Part shown: in pieces, positions 54,802 to 64,000 of the stretch
Position numbering within the stretch: the stretch's first letter is position 1
Layout: every line of letters starts with the position of its first letter
NCBI RefSeq assembly: GCF_020025155.1
Contig: NZ_CP073751.1
Coordinates: forward strand, 1,116,001 to 1,180,000
DNA length: 64,000 nt
Direction of reading: 5' to 3'
DNA from: Halopseudomonas nanhaiensis
GTDB taxonomy: Bacteria > Pseudomonadota > Gammaproteobacteria > Pseudomonadales > Pseudomonadaceae
Translations under genes and position numbers: made by a program
Notes under the pieces: generated by a model
Told to the model about the DNA's origin: nothing
Databases searched by the model: none
Seen by the model: only the letters and a program-made list of their open reading frames with translations

Positions 54802-55596
54802 ATGAGAGTCTGGGCCGTAGCCAATCAGAAAGGTGGCGTGGGTAAGACCACGAGCGCGGTGGCGCTGGCTGGCCTGTTGGCGGACCAGGGTCAGCGCGTG
54901 CTGGTGGTCGATCTCGACCCGCATGGGTCGATGACCAGCTACTTCGGTCATGATCCGGATACTCTCACCAAGAGCGTGTTCAATCTGTTCCAGCATCAGG
55001 GACAGGTACCAGAGGGGCTCGCCGAGGCGCTGCTGCTCGACACCTCGCACGAGAACATCCGGCTCATGCCTTCCAGTACATCGCTGGCCACGCTCGAGCG
55101 GCAGTCCGCAGCACAGGGCGGGTTCGGTCTGGTGATCTCACGCGCCCTGGCGCAGCTGTGGGAGGACTATCAGTTCGTGATCATCGACAGCCCGCCGCTG
55201 CTGGGCGTCTCCATGATCAATGCGCTCGCGGCCTGCGAGCAGCTGATTATCCCGGTGCAGACCGAATTTCTCGCCCTCAAGGGCCTGGAGCGCATGGTTC
55301 ACACGCTGGACATGGTGAACCGTTCCCGCAAGCAGGCGCTGCCCTATACCATCGTGCCGACGCTGTTCGACCGACGTACCCAGGCCTCGCTGAGCACGCT
55401 GCGGTTCCTGCGTCGTGATTACGCCGATCATCTGTGGCAGGCGTTCATCCCGATCGACACCAAGCTGCGCGATGCGAGTCTCGCCGGGGTGGTGCCGTCG
55501 CGGCTGGAGGCCACGGCCCGCGGGGTGCTGGCCTATCGTGCCTTGTTGCGATACCTGCTGGCACAATCGCTGCCGAGCAAGGAGCAGGTAGCCTAA
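54802..55596 (+). CDS. parC: ParC, ParA-like ATPase for polar chemotaxis array positioning
   Basis: 264 residues. Deviant Walker A NQKGGVGKTTSAVALA (about 8-23), DLDPHGSMTSYFG, IIDSPPLLGVSM. In Vibrio and Pseudomonas ParC positions chemotaxis arrays at the pole through ParP. The name rests on position after motD and before the CheW-like ParP gene; it is not plasmid partition. Start at 54802 after TGGAGGATAGG. Confidence 0.9.
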   Translation: MRVWAVANQKGGVGKTTSAVALAGLLADQGQRVLVVDLDPHGSMTSYFGHDPDTLTKSVFNLFQHQGQVPEGLAEALLLDTSHENIRLMPSSTSLATLERQSAAQGGFGLVISRALAQLWEDYQFVIIDSPPLLGVSMINALAACEQLIIPVQTEFLALKGLERMVHTLDMVNRSRKQALPYTIVPTLFDRRTQASLSTLRFLRRDYADHLWQAFIPIDTKLRDASLAGVVPSRLEATARGVLAYRALLRYLLAQSLPSKEQVA

Positions 55597-55678
55597 TGCT
55601 TCTGCAGTGGCAGCCGATAACCCTGTTAGATCGTTGCGGCAGCGCCGCACACCCTCATTCAAGACGTGGCATCACTCG

Positions 55679-56476
55679 ATGAACAAGCCGGTATCACTGC
55701 AGCAGTACTTTCCCGAACAGACGATCCAGTCGTATCTGGATGCACTGTTGCAGGACGCCGCCGTCGAGCTGGCGATGGCTGTGCCGGACGTTGTCGAAGC
55801 GCCGCCCAAGCCGCCCGTTCGGGTAGCCGCCGAGCCAGTGCAGGTGCCGACGCCAGCAACGGTCAAGCCGGTCGCGGGTACTCCGGCTGCGGCCAGAGTG
55901 GCCGAGCCGGTTGAGGTGCCGACGGTACCGGTCGAGGTCGTCGAGACGCCGCCACCGGCAGCGGTGGACTCGCCGGTATGGCGCGATCAACCATTCGAAG
56001 CGCTGCTGTTCGACGTCGGCGGATTGACGCTCGCGGTACCGCTGGTATGCCTCGGTACCATCCATACGCTGGAAACAGAGATCACACCGCTGTTCGGTCA
56101 GCCGGACTGGTTTCTCGGCATCCTGCCGACGCAGACCGGCAACCTCAAGGTGCTGGATACCGCTCGCTGGGTCATGCCGGAGCGCTATCAGGCCGAGCTG
56201 AAGGACGGACTGAAGTTCGTCATTTCGGTGGAAGGCTGCGACTGGGGCATGGCAGTACACGGTGTGAGCAAGTCGATCCGGTTGACGCCGGACCAGATCA
56301 AGTGGCGGTCACAGCAGGGCAAGCGACCCTGGCTCGCCGGTACGGTTATCGAACATATGTGTGCGCTGCTCGACGTCTCCGCGCTCGCCACGCTGATCGT
56401 CACCGGAGCGGCCAACGAGATGCGGACAGGACCTGCCGGCAGCAAACCGGTGGCAAAGGCCCCGCGCCGGCATTAG
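55679..56476 (+). CDS. parP: ParP, CheW-like array integration protein
   Basis: About 265 residues. Short N-terminal segment, a Pro/Val/Ala-rich linker (about 35-105), then a CheW-like domain (about 110-245: FEALLFDVGGLTLAVPLVCLGTIHTLE, GNLKVLDTARWVMPERY, LAGTVIEHMCALLDVSAL). ParP ties CheA to ParC at the pole. Start at ATG 55679 lacks a clear ribosome binding site; a GTG at 55607 is an alternative. Confidence 0.85.
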   Translation: MNKPVSLQQYFPEQTIQSYLDALLQDAAVELAMAVPDVVEAPPKPPVRVAAEPVQVPTPATVKPVAGTPAAARVAEPVEVPTVPVEVVETPPPAAVDSPVWRDQPFEALLFDVGGLTLAVPLVCLGTIHTLETEITPLFGQPDWFLGILPTQTGNLKVLDTARWVMPERYQAELKDGLKFVISVEGCDWGMAVHGVSKSIRLTPDQIKWRSQQGKRPWLAGTVIEHMCALLDVSALATLIVTGAANEMRTGPAGSKPVAKAPRRH

Positions 56477-56490
56477 GATGAACCAACTGA

Positions 56491-56514
56491 ACCCGGTGCT
56501 ACAGGCGGCCGGGT
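56491..56514 (+). other. Small stem-loop between parP and cheW
   Basis: ACCCGG/CCGGGT arms with a 12-base loop in the 66-base gap. No T-run; may only be an mRNA spacer structure. Confidence 0.3.
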
Positions 56515-56542
56515 CGCTTAACTAAGATCGGGATACACGAGT

Positions 56543-57022
56543 ATGAAAGACAATACCGCACAAAGCGCTGAAGATCCGATCCTGCAATGGGTGACCTTCC
56601 GCCTGGATAACGAGACCTACGGGATCAACGTGATGCAGGTGCAGGAAGTGCTCCGGCATACCGACATCGCTCCGGTTCCGGGCGCTCCGGCCTATGTGCT
56701 CGGCATCATCAATCTGCGGGGCAACGTGGTGACGGTCATCGACACCCGCCAGCGTTTCGGCCTGAGTCCCGCACCGATCACCGACAATACCCGGATCGTG
56801 ATCATCGAAGCTGACAAGCAGGTGCTCGGCATCCTCGTCGACAGCGTCGCCGAAGTGGTTTATCTGCGCCAGTCGGAAATCGAAACCGCCCCGAACGTCG
56901 GCACCGATGAATCGGCCAAGTTCATTCAGGGCGTGTGCAACAAGAACAACGAGCTGCTCATCCTCGTCGATCTCGAGAAGATGATGAACGAGGACGAGTG
57001 GGCGGAATTGCAGGGCTTCTGA
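56543..57022 (+). CDS. cheW: Chemotaxis coupling protein CheW
   Basis: 159 residues, single CheW domain. Family blocks are WVTFRLDNETYGINVMQVQEVLRHTDIAPVPGAPAYVLGIINLRGNVVTVID and VEVDSVAEV-like VDSVAEVVYL. Couples receptors to CheA. Followed five bases later by a DUF2802 gene. Confidence 0.97.
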   Translation: MKDNTAQSAEDPILQWVTFRLDNETYGINVMQVQEVLRHTDIAPVPGAPAYVLGIINLRGNVVTVIDTRQRFGLSPAPITDNTRIVIIEADKQVLGILVDSVAEVVYLRQSEIETAPNVGTDESAKFIQGVCNKNNELLILVDLEKMMNEDEWAELQGF

Positions 57023-57026
57023 TCGA

Positions 57027-57428
57027 ATGGATCAGCCATGGCTGATTCTCGTGCTGGGCCTGGGGCTGGGCTTGCTGATCGCAGGCCTGGTCGCGTTGGC
57101 GTTGGCCTGCCGACGCCTATCCGCGCGCCTGGTCGAGCTGGACGCCGCGCAGCGGCATCGTGTCGACGAGCTGACGCGGGACATCGCCGGCTACCAGCAG
57201 GGCACCATTCGCATGGGTGAAGAGCTGGTCGCGCTGCGCGAGCAGTGTCGGCGTCTGGAAGACAAGCAGCAGCGCATTGAACAACACGATCCTCAGTCGA
57301 TGCCCTACAACCAGGCCGCACGCCTGGTCGGTATGGGCGCCAGTGTCGAAGATCTCACCCAGTCCTGCGGCCTGTCCAAGGCTGAAGCCGAGCTGGTGAT
57401 GAAGATGTACGCCGCGCGCAAGCCTTGA
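57027..57428 (+). CDS. DUF2802 membrane-anchored coiled-coil protein
   Basis: 133 residues. One N-terminal helix (PWLILVLGLGLGLLIAGLVALALAC), a coiled coil (about 35-90), then the DUF2802 domain (SMPYNQAARLVGMGASVEDLTQSCGLSKAEAELVMKM). The C-terminal part looks like a small helix-turn-helix fold. Function unknown; in Pseudomonas it follows cheW in the chemotaxis operon, suggesting a motility role. Confidence 0.88.
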   Translation: MDQPWLILVLGLGLGLLIAGLVALALACRRLSARLVELDAAQRHRVDELTRDIAGYQQGTIRMGEELVALREQCRRLEDKQQRIEQHDPQSMPYNQAARLVGMGASVEDLTQSCGLSKAEAELVMKMYAARKP

Positions 57429-57446
57429 GCCGCGCGGCGCGCGGCC

Positions 57447-57586
57447 AGCTGCAAGCGCTCAGCTAAAAGCTACAAGCTACAAGCTACAAGCTACAAGCTA
57501 CAAGCTACAAGCTAGAAGCTAGAAGCTAGAAGCTAGAAGCTGCAAGAATCTGCTTGCCGCTTGCCGCTTGCCGCTTGCCGCTAGTC
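57447..57586. repeat. In-phase heptamer repeat array (20 units)
   Basis: 140 bases divide exactly into 20 heptamers. The core is AGCTACA x6 (57468-57509), then AGCTAGA x4, AGCTGCA, AGAATCT and GCTTGCC x4 (57552-57579). AGCT or GCTT recurs at a 7-base period. It lies between DUF2802 (+) and flhB2 (-) and overlaps the last six bases of flhB2. Similar AGCTTGCA-type heptamers are known between Pseudomonas genes. Confidence 0.92.
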
Positions 57587-57865
57587 CGCTTCGGGCGGCA
57601 CAAACCCCGCCGGCGCCTTGCCCTTGAGATACCATGCAAAGGCGATGATCTCGGCGATGGTTCGGTAGAGTTCCTCAGGAATCTGATCCCCCAGCTCCAT
57701 CCGCGCCAGCATCTTTGCCAGATCGGCGTTCTGATAGATCGGGACCTCGTACTCCATCGCCAGCTGGATGATCTGTTCGGCCAGCTCGCCTTCGCCCTTG
57801 GCCGTGAGGGTAGGTGCCTGGTCGCCGTCATACAGCAGCGCAATGGCTTCGCGTGTGTCGCTCAT
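57581..57865 (-). CDS. FlhB-like C-terminal domain protein (FlhB2/FlhX)
   Basis: 94 residues. Matches the cytoplasmic tail of FlhB/HrcU export-switch proteins: AIALLYDGDQAPTLTAKGEGELAEQIIQLAMEYEVPIYQNADLAKMLARMELGDQIPEELYRTIAEIIAFAWYL. No membrane domain and no intact NPTH site. Partial FlhB-like proteins occur beside fliK in many Pseudomonas. The start overlaps the fliK stop by one base. Confidence 0.88.
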   Translation of the reverse strand: MSDTREAIALLYDGDQAPTLTAKGEGELAEQIIQLAMEYEVPIYQNADLAKMLARMELGDQIPEELYRTIAEIIAFAWYLKGKAPAGFVPPEAD

Positions 57866-59526
57866 CAGGTTACCTCATCCACCCAGCGCTGCTGCACGGC
57901 CTGCCGGGGCTCGGGGGGTGAGCCCTTGTGGCAGCTCAGTTCCCCTACGTCCAGCCCCTTGGCCAGCAGCCGGTCACGAAGCTCACCGATCTCACGATCC
58001 AGTAGCGTCAGCGTCTCGGGGCGGTCGGTCCAGAATTCGCTGCTGACCCGCCCCTTGTATAGCCGCGCGATGCTCTGCATGGCTCCCAGATGTCCCAGGT
58101 TGAAGGCCAGGCGGACTTCCCATTTTGGTGTCGGTTCGGGATTCTTGCGCGACGGCGCGGGGTCGTCGCGCTGAATGCGCGCCTGGACGTGGGAGAACTG
58201 CTGGCCGTCGCGCAGCGGCAGGTCCATCTGCCAGACGGTCTGGCTGCTCCCGTCGGCAAAGGCCTGAGTCTGACCCAAGCTCTGAAACTGATGGTGCTGA
58301 ATGCGCGAGAGCAGCGCGGCAGTCAGGCGCAGCAGACTGCCCAGATCGTTCGTTTCGCCCAGCGCCTGCAATGCGCGGCTGGGCAGTGGAAACAGACCGG
58401 GCTTGGCCGTCGCCTGTTGTTGCTGCCAGGGCCCCGGCGGCAGGCCAAGCGCCTTCAGGCTCTCCGGTGGCAGTTGCTGCTGGAGCACGATAAGCAACGT
58501 CATCAGTGTGGCTTTCATGTCGGCGCCGGGCAGAGGCTCCACCCCAGGAGGCGTCGCCAGGGTCGCCAGTAGCGGCAGGATCTTGCTCAGCGGCGGCGTG
58601 GCTGTGGACGCTGGTGGCCCGGCCTCGCTGGCTGCCGTCGGCGTCGCGCCGGCCGGGCGCGCCCTGAGCGCATCGGCCAGCATCGCCAGATTGTTTTCCA
58701 GGAACAGCCCGCTTTGCTTGACCGCCTGCTGCACGCCGGCCTCGCTGCTCAGTTGGGCGACACTGGCAGCATGCATGAGAACCTGCCGGAGAATCGGCTG
58801 CAAGGACGGCGGCGCCTGCGTCGGCCCCGGCGTGACGAGACGGTCGAGCAGTGACATCAGCGGCTCGGGCGATGCCTGACGCTGAAAGCTGTCGCGCAAC
58901 CCCAGCGTCACGGACAGCTGCCGCTGCTGTTCGGCCACGGCCACCACGCGCAATTCGCCGCGCTCGGTTACCTGGGCAGTCAGAACGCTTCCGGCTTCGA
59001 CCGGCCGCGCACTCTGCAGGTTGAGCAACGCACCGACCGCCGGGCCTTCAACGATTCGCGCAACGACCGCGTACTGCGTGACGCCCTGTTGCAGGACCGG
59101 CTGCTGTGACACCACCCGGGCTTGTATCTGCGTGTCCGGCGGGAAACGGGAGGCGTCGAGCCGGGTCAGGACGGCGGTGTCCGCCGCGGCAACACTCACG
59201 GCGGCGGCGAGGACGGCCAGCAGCCGGGTCTGATTCACCGCCTGAACGACCAGTTGCGTGCCGTCGGCAATCGGCTGGCGACTGGTCACCGTGACGTCCG
59301 CCGGCGGCGTACCGTCACCCCGCGCAATCCGCAGTAGGATCTCGAACTGGCCTGCCTGGGCGGTGGATCGGACGACTTCGGCCGGGGCCGACTGGCCTGG
59401 CGGCAATACCGCTGCGTCAATCGGACGCAGTAACTGCAGAGCAATCGCCGCCGCATCCGCCGGGCGGGCGGAGGGCGCGGGGCCAGGCGTGCTGGCGGTT
59501 GGAGGTAGCCGGAAGTCGGAAGTCAT
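57865..59526 (-). CDS. FliK-like flagellar hook-length control protein
   Basis: 553 residues. The N-terminal two-thirds is Pro/Ala/Gln-rich and variable. The C-terminal domain (about 440-540: [52 protein letters not shown]) fits the FliK C-terminal domain that signals substrate switching. Pairs with the FlhB-like gene, its expected partner. Another fliK usually lies in the main flagellar cluster, so this may be a second copy. Confidence 0.82.
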   Translation of the reverse strand: MTSDFRLPPTASTPGPAPSARPADAAAIALQLLRPIDAAVLPPGQSAPAEVVRSTAQAGQFEILLRIARGDGTPPADVTVTSRQPIADGTQLVVQAVNQTRLLAVLAAAVSVAAADTAVLTRLDASRFPPDTQIQARVVSQQPVLQQGVTQYAVVARIVEGPAVGALLNLQSARPVEAGSVLTAQVTERGELRVVAVAEQQRQLSVTLGLRDSFQRQASPEPLMSLLDRLVTPGPTQAPPSLQPILRQVLMHAASVAQLSSEAGVQQAVKQSGLFLENNLAMLADALRARPAGATPTAASEAGPPASTATPPLSKILPLLATLATPPGVEPLPGADMKATLMTLLIVLQQQLPPESLKALGLPPGPWQQQQATAKPGLFPLPSRALQALGETNDLGSLLRLTAALLSRIQHHQFQSLGQTQAFADGSSQTVWQMDLPLRDGQQFSHVQARIQRDDPAPSRKNPEPTPKWEVRLAFNLGHLGAMQSIARLYKGRVSSEFWTDRPETLTLLDREIGELRDRLLAKGLDVGELSCHKGSPPEPRQAVQQRWVDEVT

Positions 59527-59575
59527 ATCGCCACATGTTGATATAAATCAGCAGCCTCGCCAGAGGGCCCGTATG

Positions 59576-59581
59576 TATAAT
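59576..59581 (+). promoter_or_regulatory. Candidate -10 element of the ccm operon
   Basis: TATAAT, a perfect -10 hexamer, about 97 bases before ccmA in the divergent fliK-ccmA region. No good -35 is seen at 17-base spacing, so confidence is modest. Confidence 0.4.
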
Positions 59582-59677
59582 GGCATCCCGTCGAAAGCCG
59601 GACCCTGTGAGTATAGCGGCTCGCCATGGCGAGTCGTCCAGCGCGTCCTGTCAGGCCTGTCTGCCGCATGTGGAGCA

Positions 59678-60316
59678 ATGGTGAAAGCACTGCCGATCGA
59701 AGTCGAGAAACTGGCCTGCGAGCGCGACCAGCGTGAGCTGTTCGCCGACATCTCCTTCGGGCTTGTTGGCGGCGAGGTCCTGCAGGTGGCCGGTCCCAAT
59801 GGATCGGGCAAAACCAGTCTGTTGCGCATCCTTGCCGGGCTGCTGGCGCCTGTGTCGGGTCAGCTGCGTTATGGTGGCCAGTCGGTCAGCGCTGGCGAAG
59901 GGCGAGACAACTGGCGGCGTGACCGGCTGTTCATCGGTCATGCGCCGGCGGTGAAGGCCAATCTGACCGCCGAGGAAAACCTCGCCTGGCTGTGCGCCCT
60001 GAGCGAGCCTCGTCCCCAGGCAGCGATCTGGGAGGCATTGGGTCGGGTGGGTCTGCGTGGATTCGAGGACGTGCCCTGTCACAACCTCTCGGCCGGCCAG
60101 CATCGGCGCGTTGCATTGGCGAGGCTGTACCTGCAGGCGCACCCGGTATGGATCCTCGATGAGCCCTTCACTGCGATCGACCGCTCCGGTGTCGCCGAAC
60201 TCGAGGCGCATGTGCTGGGCCACGCCGAGCGTGGCGGGATCGTGGTCCTGACGACCCATCACAGCCTCGACCATCTGCCCGGTGTGCGCCGCCTGGACCT
60301 GGAGCGCGCTGCCTGA
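59678..60316 (+). CDS. ccmA: Haem exporter ATP-binding protein CcmA
   Basis: 212 residues. Walker [10 protein letters not shown], signature [17 protein letters not shown], Walker [13 protein letters not shown]. Drives release of haem-loaded CcmE with CcmB and CcmC. The ATG at 59678 is only two bases after GGAG; the next codon GTG (59681) has better spacing and could be the real start. Confidence 0.94.
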   Translation: MVKALPIEVEKLACERDQRELFADISFGLVGGEVLQVAGPNGSGKTSLLRILAGLLAPVSGQLRYGGQSVSAGEGRDNWRRDRLFIGHAPAVKANLTAEENLAWLCALSEPRPQAAIWEALGRVGLRGFEDVPCHNLSAGQHRRVALARLYLQAHPVWILDEPFTAIDRSGVAELEAHVLGHAERGGIVVLTTHHSLDHLPGVRRLDLERAA

Positions 60317-60987
60317 TGCAACGAATCGTGTGGTTGCTGTTCTGCCGCGAATGGCGTCTGGCCTGGCGCCGACCAGGCGAGCTGCTGAATCCGCTGGTGT
60401 TTTTTGCCATCGTTATCAGCCTGTTTCCGCTGGCGGTCGGCCCGGAGCCGGCGATGCTGCGCAGCATGGCACCGGGCGTGATCTGGGTCGCTGCGCTGCT
60501 GGCGACACTGCTGTCGCTGGACGGTCTGTTTCGCAGCGATTACGAAGACGGTTCGCTGGAGCAATGGGTGCTGTCCGAGCACCCGCTGACCCTGATGGTG
60601 CTGGTCAAGGTGCTCCATCACTGGCTGGTTTCCGGTGTGGCGATGGTGATCCTGGCGCCGCTGCTGGGCCTGATGCTGGCCTTGCCGGTGTCGATCCTGC
60701 CGGTGCTGTGTCTGACCCTGCTGCTGGGCACACCGGTACTCAGCCTGCTCGGTGCGGTCGGCGCCGCGCTCACCGTCGGTTTGAAGGGCGGGGGATTGTT
60801 GCTGGCACTGCTGATCCTGCCCCTGTACATTCCGGTGCTGATTCTCGGAACCGGGGCCATCGAGGCCGCATTGCAGGGGATGCCGGTCACCGGTTACGCC
60901 CTGTGGCTGGGATGTCTTGCGGTACTGTCGTTGAGCCTGGCGCCGCTGGCGATTGCTGCGGGCCTGCGCATCGGGGTGAGTGAATGA
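60316..60987 (+). CDS. ccmB: Haem exporter permease CcmB
   Basis: 223 residues, six helices. Begins FCREWRLAWRRPGELLNPLVFFAIVISLFPLAVGPEP with further FRSDYEDGSLEQWVLS and GAVGAALTVGLKGGGLLLALLILPLYIPVLI, all typical of CcmB. Start overlaps the ccmA stop by one base. Confidence 0.96.
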   Translation: MQRIVWLLFCREWRLAWRRPGELLNPLVFFAIVISLFPLAVGPEPAMLRSMAPGVIWVAALLATLLSLDGLFRSDYEDGSLEQWVLSEHPLTLMVLVKVLHHWLVSGVAMVILAPLLGLMLALPVSILPVLCLTLLLGTPVLSLLGAVGAALTVGLKGGGLLLALLILPLYIPVLILGTGAIEAALQGMPVTGYALWLGCLAVLSLSLAPLAIAAGLRIGVSE

Positions 60988-61006
60988 ACGCGGGAGCGAG
61001 TGAGCA

Positions 61007-61750
61007 ATGAACTGGAGCTTCTTCCACAAGCTGGGATCACCCAAGTGGTTCTACGACATCAGCGGACGCTGGCTGCCTTGGTTTGCGATTGCCAGCGCAG
61101 TGCTGCTGGGTGTGGGCGCCATCTGGGGTCTGTTCTTCGCGCCGATGGATTACCAGCAGGGCAACAGCTTTCGCATCATCTACATTCATGTGCCGGCCGC
61201 GTTCGTCGCCCAGTCCTGCTACGTGATGCTGGCGGTCGCCGGCATCGTCGGGCTGGTCTGGCGCATGAAGCTTGCTGACGTGGCGCTTCAGTGCGCAGCG
61301 CCGATTGGCGCCTGGATGACCTTCATCGCGCTGATCACCGGTTCCATCTGGGGCAAGCCGACCTGGGGTACCTACTGGGAGTGGGACGCCCGTCTGACGT
61401 CCATGCTGATTCTGCTGTTTCTGTATTTCGGCATCATTGCGCTGGGTCAGGCGATCAGCAATCGTGAGACGTCGGCCAAGGCCACTGCGGTACTGGCCAT
61501 TGTCGGGGTGGTGAATATCCCGATCATCAAATACTCCGTGGAATGGTGGAACACGCTGCATCAGCCGGCGACGTTCAAGATCACCGAAAAGCCGGCAATG
61601 CCGATCGAGATGTGGTTTCCGCTGCTGTTGATGGTGCTTGGCTTCTACGCGCTGTTCACCGTCAGCCTGCTGATGCGCATGCGCAACGAAACCCTGCGTC
61701 GGGAAGGCAAGACCCGCTGGGCACGTGAAGCACTGGAGAAGCTGGCATGA
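61007..61750 (+). CDS. ccmC: Haem-handling membrane protein CcmC
   Basis: 247 residues, six helices. The tryptophan-rich WGxxWxWD-type motif reads [23 protein letters not shown]. Conserved His is seen in [13 protein letters not shown]. Loads haem onto CcmE. Stop overlaps ccmD (ATGA). Confidence 0.97.
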   Translation: MNWSFFHKLGSPKWFYDISGRWLPWFAIASAVLLGVGAIWGLFFAPMDYQQGNSFRIIYIHVPAAFVAQSCYVMLAVAGIVGLVWRMKLADVALQCAAPIGAWMTFIALITGSIWGKPTWGTYWEWDARLTSMLILLFLYFGIIALGQAISNRETSAKATAVLAIVGVVNIPIIKYSVEWWNTLHQPATFKITEKPAMPIEMWFPLLLMVLGFYALFTVSLLMRMRNETLRREGKTRWAREALEKLA

Positions 61751-61914
61751 ATGATCTGGCTGAGCTGTTCGCCATGGGCAACCACGGTCCGTATGTCTGG
61801 TCGGCCTATGCAATCACTGCGGTAGTACTTGCGCTGAATGTCGCCCAGCCCTGGCTGGCACGTCGGCGCCTGATCAATGAAGAGGCGCGCCGTCGGCGCC
61901 GGGAGAGTCCGTGA
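61747..61914 (+). CDS. ccmD: Small haem exporter protein CcmD
   Basis: 55 residues starting [20 protein letters not shown], with one helix ([17 protein letters not shown]) and a basic Arg-rich cytoplasmic tail, as in CcmD. Needed to release holo-CcmE. Starts in a four-base overlap with ccmC and its stop overlaps the ccmE ATG by one base. Confidence 0.93.
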   Translation: MNDLAELFAMGNHGPYVWSAYAITAVVLALNVAQPWLARRRLINEEARRRRRESP

Positions 61915-62375
61915 TGCATCCGCAACGCAAGAAACGTCTGGCGCTGATCCTGCTGTTGCTGGCAGGCGTTGGCGTCGCAGTGGCGCTTGCCTTGAGCGCA
62001 CTGCAGCAGAACATCAATCTGTTCTATACGCCGACCGAGATCGCCACGGGCCACGCGCCCGAACAGGCGAGAATTCGCGCGGGCGGCATGGTCGTGGCCG
62101 GCAGCGTGGAACGCTCGAAGGAAAATCTCGACGTCCGTTTCGCCGTGACCGATGGCAGCGAGCAGGTGGTGATCGCCTACAGCGGCATCCTCCCTGATCT
62201 GTTTCGTGAAGGGCAGGGCATCGTCGCCCTGGGCCGTCTGAATGAAGACCGCGTGCTGGTGGCTGACGAGGTGCTGGCCAAGCACGATGAAGAGTACATG
62301 CCGCCAGAAGTGGCGCAGGCCATGGAAAAGGTCAAGCAGATGAAAGTCGACACCGCCCCCGCGGCAACGAACTGA
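61914..62375 (+). CDS. ccmE: Haem chaperone CcmE
   Basis: 153 residues. One membrane anchor ([22 protein letters not shown]) and a periplasmic beta-barrel with FYTPTEIA and GGMVVAGSV. The covalent haem His lies in [13 protein letters not shown] near the C-terminus. Start at ATG 61914; a GTG three bases earlier is also in frame. Confidence 0.96.
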   Translation: MHPQRKKRLALILLLLAGVGVAVALALSALQQNINLFYTPTEIATGHAPEQARIRAGGMVVAGSVERSKENLDVRFAVTDGSEQVVIAYSGILPDLFREGQGIVALGRLNEDRVLVADEVLAKHDEEYMPPEVAQAMEKVKQMKVDTAPAATN

Positions 62376-62385
62376 GGGAGACCGC

Positions 62386-64000
62386 ATGATCCCCGAGCTT
62401 GGACAGATTGCCCTGATCATCGCGCTGGTACTGGCGTTGTTGCAGGCGACCGTGCCGCTGTACGGCGCCTGGCGCGGCGACACACTGGCGATGAGCTTTG
62501 CCCAGCCAGCCGCCTATGCGCAGTGCCTGTTCGTCCTGTTTGCCTTCCTGTGTCTGATGCACGCTTTTCTGGTCAACGATTTCAGCGTCACCTATGTTGC
62601 GCTGAACTCCAACTCCGCGCTGCCCTGGTATTACCGCATCAGTGCGGTCTGGGGCGGGCACGAGGGCTCGCTGCTGTTGTGGGGCCTGATTCTCGCGGCC
62701 TGGACGTTCGCCGTAGCGGTGTTCTCGCGCGATCTGCCTGAAGAGATGCTCAGCCGCGTGCTGGCGGTCATGGGCATGATCAGCGTCGGTTTCCTGCTGT
62801 TCATGCTAATGACCTCCAACCCGTTCGACCGGCAGCTGCCGTACTACCCGGCAGACGGTAATGACCTCAACCCGTTGCTGCAGGATTTCGGTCTCATCGT
62901 TCATCCGCCGATGCTCTACATGGGCTATGTCGGCTTTTCGGTAGCCTTTGCCTTTGCCATTGCCGCACTGCTGGGGGGGCGCCTCGACGCTGCCTGGGCT
63001 CGCTGGTCCCGTCCATGGACCATCATCGCCTGGGCCTTTCTCACCATCGGCATCGTGCTCGGCTCCTGGTGGGCCTATTACGAACTCGGTTGGGGCGGCT
63101 GGTGGTTCTGGGATCCGGTAGAAAATGCCTCCTTCATGCCATGGCTGGTGGGCACCGCGCTGATTCACTCGCTGGCGGTGACCGAAAAACGCGGCGTGTT
63201 CAAGAGCTGGACCGTGCTGCTGGCGATTGCTGCGTTTTCGCTGAGCCTGCTGGGTACCTTTCTGGTGCGCTCCGGCGTGCTTACCTCGGTGCATGCGTTC
63301 GCCAGCGATCCGGAGCGCGGGGTGTTCATCCTCGGCTTCCTGCTGCTGGTGGTCGGCGGCTCGCTACTGCTGTATGCCCTGCGTGCACCGGTGGTGAAGA
63401 GCCAGATCGGCTTCGCGCTGTATTCGCGCGAAACGCTGCTGCTGATCAACAACATCATCCTGATCATCGCTGCGCTGATGGTGCTGCTGGGCACGCTGTA
63501 TCCGCTGATCATGTCGTCGTTCGACGTGCTGGTCTCGGTAGGCCCGCCGTACTTCAACTCATTGTTCCTGCCGCTTATGTCGGTGCTCATGGCCGCGCTG
63601 GGGGTGGGCATCGTCAGTCGCTGGAAGGATACGCCGGTCAAGTGGCTGATCAACCAGGTGAAATGGGTGGCGATCTTCGCGCTGGTCGGAGCGATCGGCA
63701 TCGCGGTCTGGATCGGTGACCACCATCTTTCCGTGTTCAGCATGCTGTTGCTGGTGTTCTGGGTGGTCGGCATGAGCATCCGTGACATCCTCGACAAGAC
63801 GCGCAACAAGGGGCTCGTGCGTGGCCTCCGGGCGCTGCCGCGCAGCTACTGGGGCATGACCCTGGCGCACCTCGGCCTGGCCGTCTGCGCGGTCGGCATC
63901 GTCGGTGCCAGCCTGTTCGACAGTCAGCGGGATCTGCGCATGGAGCCCGGTCAGGCGCTGGAGCTGGGCGGCTACCGCTTCGTTTATGATCGGCCTTCGC
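62386..64000 (+). CDS. ccmF: Cytochrome c haem lyase CcmF (3' end missing)
   Basis: First 538 or so codons of a large membrane protein (about 650 residues in full). The WWD-type motif WGGWWFWDPVENASFMPWLVGTALIHSL and LIVHPPMLYMGYVGF carry the haem-handling Trp and His residues. It joins haem from CcmE to apocytochromes. Start at 62386 after GAGGGAG. The frame stays open to the window end. Confidence 0.96.
   Translation, partial: MIPELGQIALIIALVLALLQATVPLYGAWRGDTLAMSFAQPAAYAQCLFVLFAFLCLMHAFLVNDFSVTYVALNSNSALPWYYRISAVWGGHEGSLLLWGLILAAWTFAVAVFSRDLPEEMLSRVLAVMGMISVGFLLFMLMTSNPFDRQLPYYPADGNDLNPLLQDFGLIVHPPMLYMGYVGFSVAFAFAIAALLGGRLDAAWARWSRPWTIIAWAFLTIGIVLGSWWAYYELGWGGWWFWDPVENASFMPWLVGTALIHSLAVTEKRGVFKSWTVLLAIAAFSLSLLGTFLVRSGVLTSVHAFASDPERGVFILGFLLLVVGGSLLLYALRAPVVKSQIGFALYSRETLLLINNIILIIAALMVLLGTLYPLIMSSFDVLVSVGPPYFNSLFLPLMSVLMAALGVGIVSRWKDTPVKWLINQVKWVAIFALVGAIGIAVWIGDHHLSVFSMLLLVFWVVGMSIRDILDKTRNKGLVRGLRALPRSYWGMTLAHLGLAVCAVGIVGASLFDSQRDLRMEPGQALELGGYRFVYDRPS

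Noticed and set aside
57447..57586. CRISPR array
   Set aside because: Repeats are contiguous 7-base units with no unique spacers, and no cas genes are present.

Overview
The window is a GC-rich chromosomal segment from a denitrifying, flagellated gammaproteobacterium of the Pseudomonadaceae. Gene content and order match Pseudomonas: narK-narGHJI-ppiase-moaA, nor/dnr/mod/nnrS, and flhA-flhF-fleN-fliA-cheYZAB-motCD-parCP-cheW running into ccmABCDEF. A marine Halopseudomonas-like member is possible, but the genus cannot be fixed from the sequence alone. Genes are tightly packed and no gap without a gene exceeds about 210 bases. No insertion sequence, prophage, integron or CRISPR array was seen.

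Region 1 (1-10.4 kb, + strand) is the respiratory nitrate reductase operon: the end of a nitrate/nitrite transporter, NarGHJI, a parvulin-type isomerase and MoaA for molybdenum cofactor. Region 2 (10.5-21.1 kb, - strand) is the nitric oxide reductase operon norQ-norC-norB-norD-norE-norF, then ybaN, dnr, modABC and nnrS. Region 3 (21.3-26.9 kb) holds a CopD-like membrane protein, the iron-sulfur repair gene ric, the divergent NO sensor norR, anaerobic hemN, a sirtuin and a Cys-rich copper protein. nor and ric each have a sigma-54 promoter and three NorR-type boxes with matching geometry. Perfect ANR/DNR boxes precede dnr and hemN. Together these describe an anaerobic, NO-responsive regulatory circuit.

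Region 4 (26.9-31.1 kb) carries the bacteriophytochrome pair bphO-bphP, tRNA-Gly(CCC) and a luciferase-like monooxygenase. Region 5 (31.2-35.4 kb) is a compact four-gene operon: exported cupredoxin, membrane EAL protein, DUF3034 envelope protein and a lipidated truncated hemoglobin. Region 6 (35.4-43.0 kb, - strand) is a tandem duplication of a two-gene module, a Sel1-repeat lipoprotein plus a dCache/degenerate-GGDEF/EAL membrane protein. Regions 5 and 6 are the least characterised parts and the best candidates for a new envelope-to-c-di-GMP signalling system.

Region 7 (43.1-59.5 kb) is the flagellar and chemotaxis block. It starts at a sigma-54 promoter before flhA. CheA has four copies of a short acidic helix in its linker in place of a recognisable P2 domain, and the ParC/ParP polar-array genes lie downstream. 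A DUF2802 gene, a 20-unit heptamer repeat and an flhB2-fliK pair follow. Region 8 (59.6-64 kb) is the cytochrome c maturation operon ccmABCDE and the beginning of ccmF, which supplies the c-type cytochromes that NorC and related respiration need.
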